Shown in pieces: positions 45,847 to 55,593 of a stretch of 64,000 nucleotides of DNA. The notes below the pieces were generated by a model that saw nothing but the letters and a program-made list of their open reading frames with translations, was not told the DNA's origin and searched no databases. Origin of the DNA: Plesiocystis pacifica SIR-1 (GTDB taxonomy: Bacteria > Myxococcota_A > Polyangia > Nannocystales > Nannocystaceae); contig NZ_ABCS01000024.1 of assembly GCF_000170895.1 (NCBI RefSeq), forward strand, positions 1 through 64,000. Reading direction: 5' to 3'. Position numbers and translations under genes: made by a program. Numbering within the stretch: the stretch's first letter is position 1; each line of letters opens with the position of its first letter.

Positions 45847-46746
45847 GTGCGAAGCCTTCCCCTTGCGCCTGCTCTGAGCTCGCTCGCCCTCGCCGTCGCC
45901 CTGTCCGGTCTCGCCTGCTTCGAGGACACGCCGCCGCCGTCCGGGGGCGAGGGGACCGACGAGTCCGAGTCCACGTCCGAGGACGAAGCGAGCGCCGACG
46001 AAGACACGAGCGCGGGGACCGAGGTCGGGACCGAGTCGACGAGCGAGTCCGAGTCCGAGGAGTCGACGAGTGAGGCCGAGACGACCGAAGACGAATCGGC
46101 CGACACCGAGCCCGAGCCCGAGTGCGGCAACGGGGTGGTCGAGGACGGCGAGGCCTGCGACGACGGCCCCGAGCCGCCGCTGGCCGAGGGGGCGTGCAAG
46201 CCCGACTGCTCCGGGGTCATCGAGACCCGCCAGCTGCTCCTGGGCGAGGTGCTGAGCGACGGCGACCTGGGCAACAACCCCGTCGCCACCGTGGACGCCG
46301 CGTGCCCCGTGGGCTTCGAGGCGATGTTCGCCGACGGCGTGGCCCGGCGCGCGACCACGACCCCGTGGCAGAGCGCCGACCCCATCGACTGGCCCGTCCA
46401 ACCCTACACCCGCTACGTCAACGACCAGGCCCAGGAGGTGTGGATCACCGACGCCGTCGCGCTCATCGGGGTCCGCGACGGGGCCCACGTGCCGATCACC
46501 AACATCATCGCCAGCAACGGCCGCTGCGACCCGTTTTGCATCTCTCGGGACATGGTCTCGGGGCTCAAGGACGACGGCACCACGCTGACCAGCGACAATT
46601 GCAACGGCTGGTCCGAGGGCGGCATCGGGACCCAGGGCAGCGTCGGCGACTTCGAGACCGGCGAGTACGTCACCGGGACCGTGGCCTGCAACTTCAACGT
46701 CGACCTGCTCATCGACACCTACCGCCCGGTCTGCGTGGAGCAGTGA
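45847..46746 (+). CDS. Lipoprotein with acidic linker and C-terminal beta domain
   Basis: A 299-residue exported protein. The signal peptide (LSSLALAVALSGLAC) is lipoprotein-type, followed by about 70 residues of Glu/Ser/Thr linker. Then comes a Cys pair unit (ECGNGVVEDGEACDDGP ... GACKPDC), the eight-cysteine-like DUF4215/MXAN tandem motif found in myxobacterial surface proteins. The C-terminal about 180 residues have a conserved-looking DGVARRATTTPWQ and DPFCISRDMVSGLKDDG pattern, but no known enzyme signature. A GTG start at 45847 is selected to keep the signal; the frame upstream adds 12 residues. Function unknown. Confidence 0.7.
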   Translation: MRSLPLAPALSSLALAVALSGLACFEDTPPPSGGEGTDESESTSEDEASADEDTSAGTEVGTESTSESESEESTSEAETTEDESADTEPEPECGNGVVEDGEACDDGPEPPLAEGACKPDCSGVIETRQLLLGEVLSDGDLGNNPVATVDAACPVGFEAMFADGVARRATTTPWQSADPIDWPVQPYTRYVNDQAQEVWITDAVALIGVRDGAHVPITNIIASNGRCDPFCISRDMVSGLKDDGTTLTSDNCNGWSEGGIGTQGSVGDFETGEYVTGTVACNFNVDLLIDTYRPVCVEQ

Positions 46747-46770
46747 GGCGGCCGAGGTGGACCGGCTGGG

Positions 46771-48426
46771 CTAGCCCTCGGCGTTGGCGAACCAGCCCGC
46801 GAGCTCCTGCCGGAGCGTGCGCTTGAGGAACTTGCCCGTGGCCCCGCGCGGGATCTGCTCGCGGTGGGCGTAGCCCTCGGGCAGCCACCACCTCTCGAAG
46901 CGCTCGGCGAGGTAGGCCGTGAGCGCGGCGTCGTCGAGGGTCTTGCCCTCCTTGGCGACCACGACCGCGACGGGGCGCTCGGACCACTTGGGGTGGGGCA
47001 CGGCGACGACGGCGGCCTCGGCCACGTCGGGGTGGCCCATGAGCGCGTTCTCGAGGGCCACGGAGCTGATCCACTCGCCGCCGGACTTGACCAGGTCCTT
47101 GGTCCGGTCGGTGATCTGCATGGAGCCCTCGGCGTTCATGGTCACCACGTCGCCGGTGCGGAACCAGCCGTCCTCGGTCCACTTGTCCTGGGCGTCGACG
47201 CCCCCGTGGTAGCTGCCGGCGATCCACGGCCCGCGGACCTGCAGCTCGCCCATGTGCACGCCGTCCCAGGCGACCTCCCTGCCCTCGTCGTCGACGATGC
47301 GCATCTCGACGAAGGGCGGCGGGGTGCCCTGGCGGGCGCGGATCTTCAGCTGCTCCTCTTTGGGAAGCTCGAGCTGGTGGGGGCGCAGGCGGGACACCGA
47401 GCCCAGGGGCGTGGTCTCGGTCATGCCCCAGGCGTGGATCACCGTCATGCCCATCTGATCCATGGTGTCGATCATCGACTCCGGGGCCGCCGAGCCGCCC
47501 ACGACCATGCGCAGGCCGGGCTGCAGCGCCCACTTGTCGGGGTTGGCCCCGACCAGCTTCATGATGCCCATCCAGATCGTCGGCACGCCCGCGGACACGG
47601 TGACCTTCTCCTTGGCGTAGAGGTCGAGCAGCGCGTCGGGGGCCAGGTGCGGGCCGGGGTGGACCTGCTTGGCGCCGACCATGGTCGCCGTGAACGGCAG
47701 GCCCCAGGCGTTGACGTGGAACATGGGCACCACCGGGCACAGGCAGTCGCTGATCGACAGGTTGAGGCTGTCGGGCAGGGCCGAGGCGAAGCTGTGCAGG
47801 ATGGTCGCGCGGTGGCTGTAGACCACGCCCTTGGGCCGACCGGTGGTCCCGGAGGTGTAGCACATGCCGATCGGATCGTTCTCGTCGACGGGCGGGGACT
47901 GCCAGCCGTCGAGCTCGGCGCTCCCGGCCTCAATCAGGGACTCGAAGTCGGCGCCCTTGCCCCCCTCACCCGTGAGCGTGTCGGGGAGCTCGGCGGGGGT
48001 CCAGCGGACCACGAACACCTTCTCGAAGGGCAGCTCGCCGCCGAACTTGGCGAGCAGGGGCAAGAGCACGTCGTCGATGACGAGGTAGCGGTCGCCGGCG
48101 TCCTGGACGATGTGGCCCAGATCCTCGGGCGACAGGCGCAGGTTGAGGGTGTGGTAGATGCCGCCGGCCATGGGCACGCCGAAGTACACCTCCATGTGCG
48201 CGTGGTGGTTCCACATCAAGGTCGCGACCCGGTCGCCCTTTTGCAGGCCCGCGTCGAGCAGGCCCTTGGCGAGGGCCCGGCTGCGCCGGCGCAGGTCGGC
48301 GTAGGTGTGCCGCCGCAGGGACTTGTCCGGGGCCTGGCTGACGACCTCGACCTCGGGGAAGAGCTGGGCCGCGCGGTCGAGGAGGTGGTTGGTCGTCAGC
48401 GGGAAGTTCATCATCGTGGCGTGCAT
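46771..48426 (-). CDS. Medium/long-chain fatty acid-CoA ligase
   Basis: A 551-residue AMP-forming ligase that activates carboxylic acids to acyl-CoA. Motifs: [17 protein letters not shown] (P-loop A3), [25 protein letters not shown] (A5), GWFRTGDVV (A7/A8 hinge), and the catalytic Lys near the end in [13 protein letters not shown] (A10). The whole sequence resembles the fatty acyl-CoA synthetase subgroup found near beta-oxidation genes. ATG at 48426 follows AGGAGC; a shorter start at 48414 (MMNFPLTTN) is possible and is the usual N-terminus of this subgroup. Stop is 25 bp from the convergent lipoprotein gene. Confidence 0.95.
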   Translation of the reverse strand: MHATMMNFPLTTNHLLDRAAQLFPEVEVVSQAPDKSLRRHTYADLRRRSRALAKGLLDAGLQKGDRVATLMWNHHAHMEVYFGVPMAGGIYHTLNLRLSPEDLGHIVQDAGDRYLVIDDVLLPLLAKFGGELPFEKVFVVRWTPAELPDTLTGEGGKGADFESLIEAGSAELDGWQSPPVDENDPIGMCYTSGTTGRPKGVVYSHRATILHSFASALPDSLNLSISDCLCPVVPMFHVNAWGLPFTATMVGAKQVHPGPHLAPDALLDLYAKEKVTVSAGVPTIWMGIMKLVGANPDKWALQPGLRMVVGGSAAPESMIDTMDQMGMTVIHAWGMTETTPLGSVSRLRPHQLELPKEEQLKIRARQGTPPPFVEMRIVDDEGREVAWDGVHMGELQVRGPWIAGSYHGGVDAQDKWTEDGWFRTGDVVTMNAEGSMQITDRTKDLVKSGGEWISSVALENALMGHPDVAEAAVVAVPHPKWSERPVAVVVAKEGKTLDDAALTAYLAERFERWWLPEGYAHREQIPRGATGKFLKRTLRQELAGWFANAEG

Positions 48427-48595
48427 GGGCGAGCTCCTATTCCTCTCGGGTGTGGGCGGTGAGGGGAGGGCATGATGCCACGGGCGCGCCCCAAACGCGG
48501 AGGAGCCCGGCCGGGTCGGCTCGGGCTCCTCGCGGGTCTCGTGGTCCTTGGATCGCTCGACTCGCTCGACCCAGGGCTCGCTATCGCTGCGGGCT

Positions 48596-49741
48596 TTACT
48601 GGGGATTGGGGATGCACTCGACGTCGCCAAAGGGCGCCGCCAGGTTGTCGCAGTTGCCCGTCAGCACGTCCGAGGCCTCGAGGGTCACCTGGCCGGTGTC
48701 GACGTCGACGGAGTAGAGCGAGCTGCCGTCGCCCGAGATGCCGCAGGCGTAGAGCTTGTCCTCGCTGGGGTGGAACTCGATGCCCACGGAGCCAAAGTTG
48801 TCGTCCATGGCGATGGAGCCGAGCTCGCTCGCGTCGTCGCCGTTGAAGGTGTAGAGGCGGTCGTCGCTGGCGTTGATGCCGTAGAGCACGTTGTCCAGGG
48901 GGTCGGACCAGGTCAGCCCGGTCGCGCCCCAGTCGCCCGGCAGCGGGTTGAGCACGACGGACGCGGCGGTGTTGGGGTCGATGTCGAGGATCACGTCCTG
49001 GTTGGAGGACGAGCCGAACATGTTCTGCAGCTCGTTGGAGGTGATGCCGTTGACCCCGGTGAAGCCGCTGTACTGACCGACCTCGGTGCCCTCGCAGGTG
49101 CAGGGGTCGATGAGCAGCATGGTGTCGCCGGTGGTGCTCTTGCCGACGGAGGCGTAGAGCTGGTTGCTGTTGAAGGTCAGCGAGGTGAAGTTGGCGTTGG
49201 CCGGGATGCCCTCGGGCAGGATGAGGTCCTCGCAGATCACCGTGGTCGTGCCGACGTCGCCCTCGACGGTGCTGATCTGCAGGAGCTGGTCGATGTTGTC
49301 GCCGAACTCGTCGACGGTGAGGATCCACGGCGCGAACTCCTCCCCGCCGGTCTCGGTGTCGGTCTCCGTCTCGGTGCCGGTGTCGGTGTCGGTCTCGGTG
49401 CCGGTGCCGGTGCCGGTGTCGGTGTCGGTGCTCGTCTCGGTGCCGGTGTCGGTCTCGGTGCCGGTGGTGTCGGTGCTGGTGTCGGTGCCGGTGGTGTCGG
49501 TGCTCGTGTCGGTGTCGGTGCTCGTGTCCGTCTCGGACGACTCGGAGCCGCTGCCGGACTCGGACTCGCTGCCGGACTCGGACTCGCTGCTCGACTCGGC
49601 GTCCGTGCTGTCCGAGGCGGTCTCGCCGACCTCGTCGGCGCCGCCGTCGGCGTCGTCATCCCCGCAAGCCATGGGCGCGAGGCTGAGGCCGAGAATGGCC
49701 GCGCCTCGCATTACGTTTAGTGAAAAGCCGGTGCTTCGCAT
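48596..49741 (-). CDS. Lipoprotein with Thr/Asp-rich linker and beta-propeller-like domain
   Basis: A 381-residue protein with a lipoprotein signal (AAILGLSLAPMAC), a very long low-complexity linker of TDTDT/TGTET units (about residues 40-125), and a C-terminal domain with recurring strand motifs (LYASVGKSTTGDTMLLIDPCTC, LYGINASDDRLYTFNGDDASELG, LYACGISGDGSSLYSVD) that look like blades of a beta-propeller. The linker DNA is degenerate hexanucleotide repeat. Starts at 49741 or 49711 (MRGAAILG) both keep the signal; the 769-residue frame upstream is a shadow of the ligase gene. Function unknown. Confidence 0.75.
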   Translation of the reverse strand: MRSTGFSLNVMRGAAILGLSLAPMACGDDDADGGADEVGETASDSTDAESSSESESGSESESGSGSESSETDTSTDTDTSTDTTGTDTSTDTTGTETDTGTETSTDTDTGTGTGTETDTDTGTETETDTETGGEEFAPWILTVDEFGDNIDQLLQISTVEGDVGTTTVICEDLILPEGIPANANFTSLTFNSNQLYASVGKSTTGDTMLLIDPCTCEGTEVGQYSGFTGVNGITSNELQNMFGSSSNQDVILDIDPNTAASVVLNPLPGDWGATGLTWSDPLDNVLYGINASDDRLYTFNGDDASELGSIAMDDNFGSVGIEFHPSEDKLYACGISGDGSSLYSVDVDTGQVTLEASDVLTGNCDNLAAPFGDVECIPNPQ

Positions 49742-49914
49742 CACCGACAGTAGAGCGGTGAACCATGGTGCGCGCAACTCGAACAGACGTGATCGTCGCC
49801 CCATGGCGCCGTGTGAAGGCGTTTTGGGGCTGACCCCACGGTCGGGCCGATCCCTGGGCAGAGCCCGTGCAGCTGGCGCCTCGTGCAAGGTCGCCCGCGA
49901 GGCGTCGACAGCCG

Positions 49915-51837
49915 TCAGCCCATGCGCTGCTGGAAGTAGAGCTCTTCGATGGCCGAGACCTTGTCGGCCTCGCCCGCGTGCTTGTCGGAGCGAATCGCGA
50001 CCAGCTTCGGATCGCGCAGCTTGAGCTCCTTGGTCACGTTGTCCTTCACGATGCCCTCGAAGCGCACGACCACGACGATGTGCGGGCGCAGCTCGACGCC
50101 CGGGCGCACGCCAGAGGAGCTCTGCCGCTCGACCCGCTTCCCGGTCATCAGGCCGTTGCGCATGATCTCGGCTTGGATCTCGCGGTCGCGGTGGACGTCG
50201 ACGCCGGCCACGTCGCCCACGTCGACGAAGCCCCCGTCGGCCGTGCGTGCGCCGATCGCGAAGCTTCCGAACATGCCGGCCTTTTGCTTGGTGGTGACGG
50301 AGAAGATGCCCTGCAAGAGCACCAAGTCGAGGGTGATCTCGGGCTTGCGCTTGAGCCAGTTGGGGTCGCGGCGGGCGAGGGCGTAGACCCCGTCGAGGTC
50401 CTTGGTGATGATGCCCTCGTGGCCCTGGTTGCGGAAGTATTGGTAGAGACGATTGACGTCGTTCTTGTTGTTGGCCAGCTGCCCCTCGGCGATCTCGAGG
50501 GGGATGGGCAGGGGCCAGTTGGTCGCCGGGCCGAGGAAGCTTTGCAGGGCCTGGCGGCGCTGGCGTAGCTGCAGCTGGGTGAGGTCCTGGCCGTTGAGGT
50601 ACACGAGATCGAAAGCCGCGTACTTGAGGTTGACCGGGCGCTGGACGACCTCGCCGGACAGGCTCGCGTAGACCTCGTAGACCGTGGCCGGGCGCGGGCC
50701 GTCGAGGTCGAGGACCGTGCCGTGCAGCTCGCCGTCGATGATCACGTCGCGGCAGGGCAGGTTGGTGATGGTCTGGCGCATGCCCCGGATCTGCTCGAGC
50801 CAGTCCTTGCGCCCGCGGGTATAGGCGGCGCACAGCACCGAGCCGTGGGCGTCGCTGGACTTGTGCAGCATCATCCGGATGCCGTCGTACTTGCGCTCGA
50901 CCCACGCGGGGTACTTCTTGACGCCGTCGGTGCTGCCGCTGGCCAGGGCCGGCTTGATGGCCACGAGGGGCTGGAGCCGGACCTCGCGCAGGCCCTCGGC
51001 GCCCTTGGTCGCGAGGGTGTTGGCGACGGCGAAGGGGTCGCTCAGGGCGATGGCGTGCTGCACCGCCTCGGGCTCGACGTCGTAGTAGGTCGCCAGGGCC
51101 TTGGCGATCACGGCGCCCTCGTACTCGAAGCCAAAGTCGGCCTTGCGCAGGATCAGCCGGGCGAGGAAGTAGGCCTCGACCTTGCCCATGCGCGTGAGCA
51201 GGGAGCGGAGCAGCTCGAATTTTTTGCTCCGGACCGCGTCGGGCAGGAACTCGAGGGTCAGCAGGACCTCGCCGGCGGTCAGCGGGGTCTCGCCCTTGAG
51301 CTCGCGGCGAGACTCGGCGAACAGCACCCCGACGTCGCCGACTTGGGTCAGGCGGTCGAGCATCTGGCGGCGGGTCTTCATGTCGACCTGCATCAGCAGG
51401 CGGACCAGGCTGTCGCGCTTGAAGGTGCTGGTCCGGCCGACGAACACGTCGCCGACCAGGCAGCCGATCTTTTGCACCGCCGACAGGCCGATGTCCTTGT
51501 CGAGGAAGGACTCGACCAGGGCCGCGCGCCCGGCCGTGTCCGGGGGCGGGCTGATCTGCAGCTGAAACAGGCGCGCGCCCTTCTCAGGGTGCATGCGCAT
51601 CAGCGGGATGAACAGGCCGCGGCACAGGGAGTAAAAGGGGATGGTCTCGAGCTCGGACAGCGATCGCCCTCGCTCGGACAGGCGGCTGACGCAGAACTGG
51701 ACGTGCAGCGGCAGGCCGAGGGTCTGCTCCATGTAGGCCGCGCCGGGGCGGTGGCTGCCCAGGGCGCCGGTGAGCTGCTCGAGGTTGTCGCCGGAGTGGA
51801 ACCAGCGGCGGACGGTGGCATCGTCGACGATGTGCAC
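49915..51837 (-). CDS. ATP-dependent DNA ligase
   Basis: A 640-residue protein that seals nicks using ATP. Residues about 50-290 match the N-terminal DNA-binding domain of large ligases. The nucleotidyltransferase domain has motif I ERKYDGIRMML with Lys316 as the adenylated residue, motif III VIIDGELHG, motif IV QGHEGIITKD and motif V PNWLKRKPEI. An OB-fold follows (about 515-640, LVLLQGIFSVTTKQKAGMFGS). It is larger than LigC/LigD-type bacterial enzymes and closer to the archaeal/eukaryotic Lig1 layout. GTG start. No Ku or primase genes lie close by. Confidence 0.93.
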   Translation of the reverse strand: MHIVDDATVRRWFHSGDNLEQLTGALGSHRPGAAYMEQTLGLPLHVQFCVSRLSERGRSLSELETIPFYSLCRGLFIPLMRMHPEKGARLFQLQISPPPDTAGRAALVESFLDKDIGLSAVQKIGCLVGDVFVGRTSTFKRDSLVRLLMQVDMKTRRQMLDRLTQVGDVGVLFAESRRELKGETPLTAGEVLLTLEFLPDAVRSKKFELLRSLLTRMGKVEAYFLARLILRKADFGFEYEGAVIAKALATYYDVEPEAVQHAIALSDPFAVANTLATKGAEGLREVRLQPLVAIKPALASGSTDGVKKYPAWVERKYDGIRMMLHKSSDAHGSVLCAAYTRGRKDWLEQIRGMRQTITNLPCRDVIIDGELHGTVLDLDGPRPATVYEVYASLSGEVVQRPVNLKYAAFDLVYLNGQDLTQLQLRQRRQALQSFLGPATNWPLPIPLEIAEGQLANNKNDVNRLYQYFRNQGHEGIITKDLDGVYALARRDPNWLKRKPEITLDLVLLQGIFSVTTKQKAGMFGSFAIGARTADGGFVDVGDVAGVDVHRDREIQAEIMRNGLMTGKRVERQSSSGVRPGVELRPHIVVVVRFEGIVKDNVTKELKLRDPKLVAIRSDKHAGEADKVSAIEELYFQQRMG

Positions 51838-51899
51838 GGCCGGGCGAGGGTAGCAGCTTTGGGGCCGCTCCTGGGCTGGGGATCCGCTAGCATGCGCCC

Positions 51900-52541
51900 G
51901 TGTCAGCCAAGGCGCTCATCGGTGGCCTCGTCCTCGGCCTGGCCCTCGGGGCCGGGGGCTCTTACGCCGTCCAGACCTACGTGCTCGAGGCCCCCGCGTG
52001 CTCGGGCCGCTGCGGGTCCGGCACGGTGTGCGTCGAGGATCTGTGCGTCGCGGCGGAGCCCGAGATCGACGCGCCCGAGGCCGAGCCCGAGGAGCCGGCC
52101 AAGAAAAAGCGCAAGGGCAAGCGCAAGAAGAAGAAGGGGGCTGGGGCCGAAGCGGACGCGGAGGCGGGCGGCCCCGCGATCGACGACGACTCCGACGTGC
52201 CCGGCTTCGATCCCAGCGCCGACCGCAGCATCGGCGAGCGCGACGGGGTGGGGCGGCTCAGCGACGCCCAGGTCGACGCCGAGCTGGCCAAGCTCGACCG
52301 GCCCTTCCAGCGCTGCGTCCAGCAAGCCAGCGAGCGCGTCGACGATCTCGGTACGGGCAAGGTCAGCCTCAGCTTCGGCGTCGACGGCAAGGGCAAGGTC
52401 ACGGGGGTCAACGTCTCGGCGCCCGCGAACCTGAAGGACGCGGGCATCGTCCCGTGCGTGCGCAAGGCGATCTTCGCCCACAAATTCCCCGCCTACGACG
52501 GGCCCGAGACCCGGGTCCGCTCGAGCTTCCACGTCGACTGA
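51900..52541 (+). CDS. AgmX/PglI C-terminal-type envelope protein
   Basis: A 213-residue protein with an N-terminal membrane anchor (ALIGGLVLGLALGAGGSYAV), a short Cys-containing region, a Lys-rich linker (KKKRKGKRKKKKG, residues about 62-80), and a C-terminal domain of about 110 residues. That domain has paired cysteines (FQRCVQQASERVDDLGTGKVSLSF ... DAGIVPCVRKAIFAHKFPAYDGP), matching the AgmX/PglI C-terminal domain seen in myxobacterial motility and transport proteins and related to TonB ends. It may work with TolQR-like machinery. GTG start; divergent from the ligase gene. Confidence 0.75.
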   Translation: MSAKALIGGLVLGLALGAGGSYAVQTYVLEAPACSGRCGSGTVCVEDLCVAAEPEIDAPEAEPEEPAKKKRKGKRKKKKGAGAEADAEAGGPAIDDDSDVPGFDPSADRSIGERDGVGRLSDAQVDAELAKLDRPFQRCVQQASERVDDLGTGKVSLSFGVDGKGKVTGVNVSAPANLKDAGIVPCVRKAIFAHKFPAYDGPETRVRSSFHVD

Positions 52542-52599
52542 GAGGGTCGAGCTGGCGCCGCTCATCCTGCGCTCAACCTTGGTCGCGCAGGGTCTGGCC

Positions 52600-53427
52600 A
52601 TGCAGATCGCACTCCGTCGTTCGTTTCGCTCGCTCCACCTGCTGTTCGTGCCCCTGGCGCTGAGCTCGGGCCTCGCCGGCTGCGAGGGGTCGACCCTCGA
52701 CGAGGACCCGCCCGAGGTCCGCGAGTCCGTCCGCGGTGCGCGGGTCTGCGAGCTCTTCGAGCTGACCCTCGAGGGGGAGCACCTGGCCATGGACGTGTGG
52801 AACAGCGGCGACTTGCACGATTGCCCCGACGCGTGGCTGGCCGCGGTCGATCCCCAGCGCTACGCCGTGGGCGGCCCTCGGTGGCGCTCGGTCGACGAGC
52901 AGTACACCGTGGACGCAGACGGCGAGCCCGTCGGCTTCGACGCCGAAGCCCTCGAGGTGCCGGCGGGGCTCGGTCAGGACATGTTCCTGGCGGCCCAGGT
53001 GCTGTTGATGCCGCTCGCCGTGCTCGAGCACATGCTCGGCGTCGACATCGAGTCCCTCGACGATCTACCCCCGATGGTCCACCAGACCATCCTCGACGGG
53101 ACCCTGGCCACCGAGGGCTACGCGATCAACGAGGTCGAGCGCGCGCTGACCACCCGCATGGTCCACCACGCGGGCAGCGAGGTGTTCGTCCTCGACGACG
53201 GCGAGTGCCGCTACGCGATGAAGTACTACACGAACATCGTCGACCCGACGCTCACCAACGAGGACGCGGTCGCGGAGCTCGGCGACAAATTCGAGCACCT
53301 GCCCCAGGGCTGGCGCTTCGAGGTCTTGAGCTTCGAGGAGGACCTGGTCGTCGCCGAGCTCGACGGCGTCGCGCACGTGATCGCCGACGAGTTTGGCAAC
53401 TCCTACGATCGCTACGCGTGCGATTGA
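52600..53427 (+). CDS. Lipoprotein of unknown function
   Basis: A 275-residue protein with a lipoprotein signal (LHLLFVPLALSSGLAGC). The mature part has two Cys at about residues 45 and 68, a central helical region (GLGQDMFLAAQVLLMPLAVLEHMLG), and a C-terminal mixed region (YAMKYYTNIVDPTLTNEDAVAEL, GWRFEVLSFEEDLVVAELDG) ending YDRYACD. I recognise no domain. ATG at 52600 is preferred over TTG at 52579. Ends with a 16-bp convergent overlap with the histidine kinase gene. Confidence 0.65.
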   Translation: MQIALRRSFRSLHLLFVPLALSSGLAGCEGSTLDEDPPEVRESVRGARVCELFELTLEGEHLAMDVWNSGDLHDCPDAWLAAVDPQRYAVGGPRWRSVDEQYTVDADGEPVGFDAEALEVPAGLGQDMFLAAQVLLMPLAVLEHMLGVDIESLDDLPPMVHQTILDGTLATEGYAINEVERALTTRMVHHAGSEVFVLDDGECRYAMKYYTNIVDPTLTNEDAVAELGDKFEHLPQGWRFEVLSFEEDLVVAELDGVAHVIADEFGNSYDRYACD

Positions 53428-54803
53428 TCGATGCCGCTGGTCTCGGGCGCGGCGAGGGCCGGGCCGCGGATGTGGACGGCGAGCCCGGGCGGGTCGAGGA
53501 CCTCGAACGCGAGGGTCCAGCCGAAGCGCTCGCAGACCTCGGCGACGATCGCCAGGCCCAGGCCCGTGCCCGAGGGTCCACGCGAGCGCGCGTCGTCCTC
53601 GCTGACGTGGCGCTGGGCCAGGCGCGGGAGCTGGGCCGGGCTGAGCCCGGGGCCGTCGTCGATGACCGCGAGCTCGAAGCCCTCCTCGCCTTCGTCGAGG
53701 ACCAGGGTGACCTCGCTGGTGGTGTGCACGATCGCGTTGTGGGCCAGGTTGGCGAGGGCCTGCTCGAGCGCGGCCGGCTCGCAGGTGGCGAGCAGGGGCC
53801 GCTGTGGCCAGCTGCCCCGCACCTTGATCCCGTGCAGCGCACCCAAGGTGGCGAAGCGCCCGACCACGCGACGCAGGACCTCGCCCAGATCCTGGGCGCG
53901 CTCGCTCGGCGCCAAGCCGTGCTCGAAGCGGCTGGCCAGGCGCAGGTTCTCGGTCAGCTGGGTCAGGTAGACGACGTCGTCGATGGACGCGGTCAGCTGC
54001 GCGCGGGTCGAGGGGTCCTCGGCCTCGCGGACCAGACCCTCGAGGCGCAGCTGCAGGGCCGCGAGGGGGGTGCGGACGTCGTGGGCGACGTCCTGGAGGT
54101 GGACCTCGAGGGCCTGGGTGCGCGCGTGCAGGGCGTCCGTGGTGGTCACGATCCGCTCGTGGCTGTGGGTGAGCTGCCGAGCCAAGCGCCCGAGGGCGTC
54201 GTCGCCCGGGGCCTCGATGGGCACGAAGTTCGCCGCGTCACCGACCTGCTCGGCCCGCTGGGCGAGGCGCTCGATCCGTGCGAGGAGCGGGCGGATCGCC
54301 ACGAAGATCGCCAGCGCGCTGGCGAGGGCGAGCACGACGGTGAGGCTGAACACGAGCACCGAGGAGCCGCGGCGCCGGTTGGCCTCGGGGGCGCTCCACT
54401 CGAGGCGGAACAGCTCGCAAGGCCCCGGCGGCCCCAGTCGGGCCAGCGCGCGACCGCTCCGGGGCGGCGTCCGCGTCGCGGTCACGACGGCGTCCGAGCT
54501 CGCCCGCAGCTCGGCGACCAGCGCGGGGTCGAGGGCCGGGGCCGCGGGGTTGGCCGAGCGCAAGGTCGCGCCGTCGTAGGCGTAGATGGACTGGCCGTCC
54601 CCGCGGACTCGCCAGCTCGCAGGCTCGCGCAAGCAGGCGTCGACGCGGGATTGTTGCAGCGCCCCGTCTACGCTGAGGTTGGCCGCGCTCGCCAGCTCGG
54701 CCGCGTTCTTCGTGGCCAGGACGAAGACGAAGGTGCCGCCGAACAGGACCCCGAACACCGAGACGAGCAGCACCCGGGCGATCAGGCCGTGGGCCCGCCT
54801 CAT
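53412..54803 (-). CDS. Sensor histidine kinase
   Basis: A 463-residue membrane kinase with helices at about 12-32 and 150-170 flanking a periplasmic sensor (residues 33-145, no known domain). A HAMP linker follows (RPLLARIERLAQRAEQVGD), then the HisKA dimer with phospho-acceptor His241 in DVAHDVRTPLAALQLRL and a HATPase with N box LANLAHNAIVH, G1 VIDDGPGLS and G2 GPSGTGLGLAIV. ATGA overlap with the response regulator shows co-translation. The signal is unknown. Confidence 0.95.
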   Translation of the reverse strand: MRRAHGLIARVLLVSVFGVLFGGTFVFVLATKNAAELASAANLSVDGALQQSRVDACLREPASWRVRGDGQSIYAYDGATLRSANPAAPALDPALVAELRASSDAVVTATRTPPRSGRALARLGPPGPCELFRLEWSAPEANRRRGSSVLVFSLTVVLALASALAIFVAIRPLLARIERLAQRAEQVGDAANFVPIEAPGDDALGRLARQLTHSHERIVTTTDALHARTQALEVHLQDVAHDVRTPLAALQLRLEGLVREAEDPSTRAQLTASIDDVVYLTQLTENLRLASRFEHGLAPSERAQDLGEVLRRVVGRFATLGALHGIKVRGSWPQRPLLATCEPAALEQALANLAHNAIVHTTSEVTLVLDEGEEGFELAVIDDGPGLSPAQLPRLAQRHVSEDDARSRGPSGTGLGLAIVAEVCERFGWTLAFEVLDPPGLAVHIRGPALAAPETSGIDQSHA

Positions 54804-55489
54804 GGCCTCGAAGCCTCGCTGGGCTCGAAGCAGTAGCCGACCCCGCGCACGGTCTGGAGGGCCTCTCCGGCGACGCCGAGCTTCTTGCGGATCCGCGCGA
54901 TGTGGCTGTTGAGGGTGCGATCGCTGCGCCTGCCGTCGACGGGCAGGGCCGCCTCGGCCAGCTGCCGACGCGACATGACCCGCCCGGGGTTTTGGACCAA
55001 GGTGGCGAGGAGGTTGAACTCGTGGGCCGTGAGCTCGGCGTCGCGTTCGCCAACTCGGACCAGGCGGCGGTCGAGATCGAGGCGCACCTCGCCCCAACGC
55101 AGCTCGCGGCGCGAGCTCGGCCGCGCTTCACCGAGGCGCGCGCGGATCCTGGCGAGCAGCTCGTCCATGAAAAAGGGCTTGCTCATCCAGTCGGCCGCGC
55201 CGAGCTCGAAGCTGCGCAGGCGATCGTCGAGCTCCGTGCGCGCGGTCAGGACCAGCACGGGCACGCTCGAGCGCCCCCGCCGGGCCTCGAGCAGCTCGTA
55301 GCCGTCGCGCTCGGGCAGCATCATGTCGAGCACGACCAGGTCGAAGCCGCCGGCCAACATCTGGCGCATGCCCGAGGCGCCGTCGAGGCACAGCTCGCAC
55401 GCGTAGCCGGCCCCGCGCAGCCCCCGGACGAGGCCGCTGGCGATGCCGGGGTCGTCCTCGATGATCAGGATTCGGCGGGGCTGGGCCAC
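54800..55489 (-). CDS. OmpR-family response regulator
   Basis: A 229-residue regulator. Receiver: RILIIEDDPGIA acidic pocket, phospho-acceptor Asp55 in DLVVLDMMLPERDG, LVLTART threonine, and the lysine in DWMSKPF. The C-terminal winged helix has ELTAHEFNLLATLVQNPGRVMSRRQL and RTLNSHIARIRKKLG, VRGVGYCF. The GTG at 55489 (MAQPRRILIIEDD) is chosen; a TTG at 55504 would add five residues. It is transcribed with the kinase gene 54803-53412 and likely controls envelope genes. Confidence 0.95.
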   Translation of the reverse strand: MAQPRRILIIEDDPGIASGLVRGLRGAGYACELCLDGASGMRQMLAGGFDLVVLDMMLPERDGYELLEARRGRSSVPVLVLTARTELDDRLRSFELGAADWMSKPFFMDELLARIRARLGEARPSSRRELRWGEVRLDLDRRLVRVGERDAELTAHEFNLLATLVQNPGRVMSRRQLAEAALPVDGRRSDRTLNSHIARIRKKLGVAGEALQTVRGVGYCFEPSEASRP

Positions 55490-55593
55490 GCTCGAGCGTA
55501 TCAAGGGGCCCGGCTGGCTCGGGGGAGGGGCGCTGAGCGGGCTCGGGGAATCGAGGCTTTTTCTCGCGCCGCGTCCCGTCGTAGCGTGGGCCC

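Noticed and set aside
49355-49545. Satellite repeat near the lipoprotein gene
   Set aside because: The hexanucleotide pattern is explained by the coding of a Thr/Asp/Gly/Glu linker in the lipoprotein, with varied codons.
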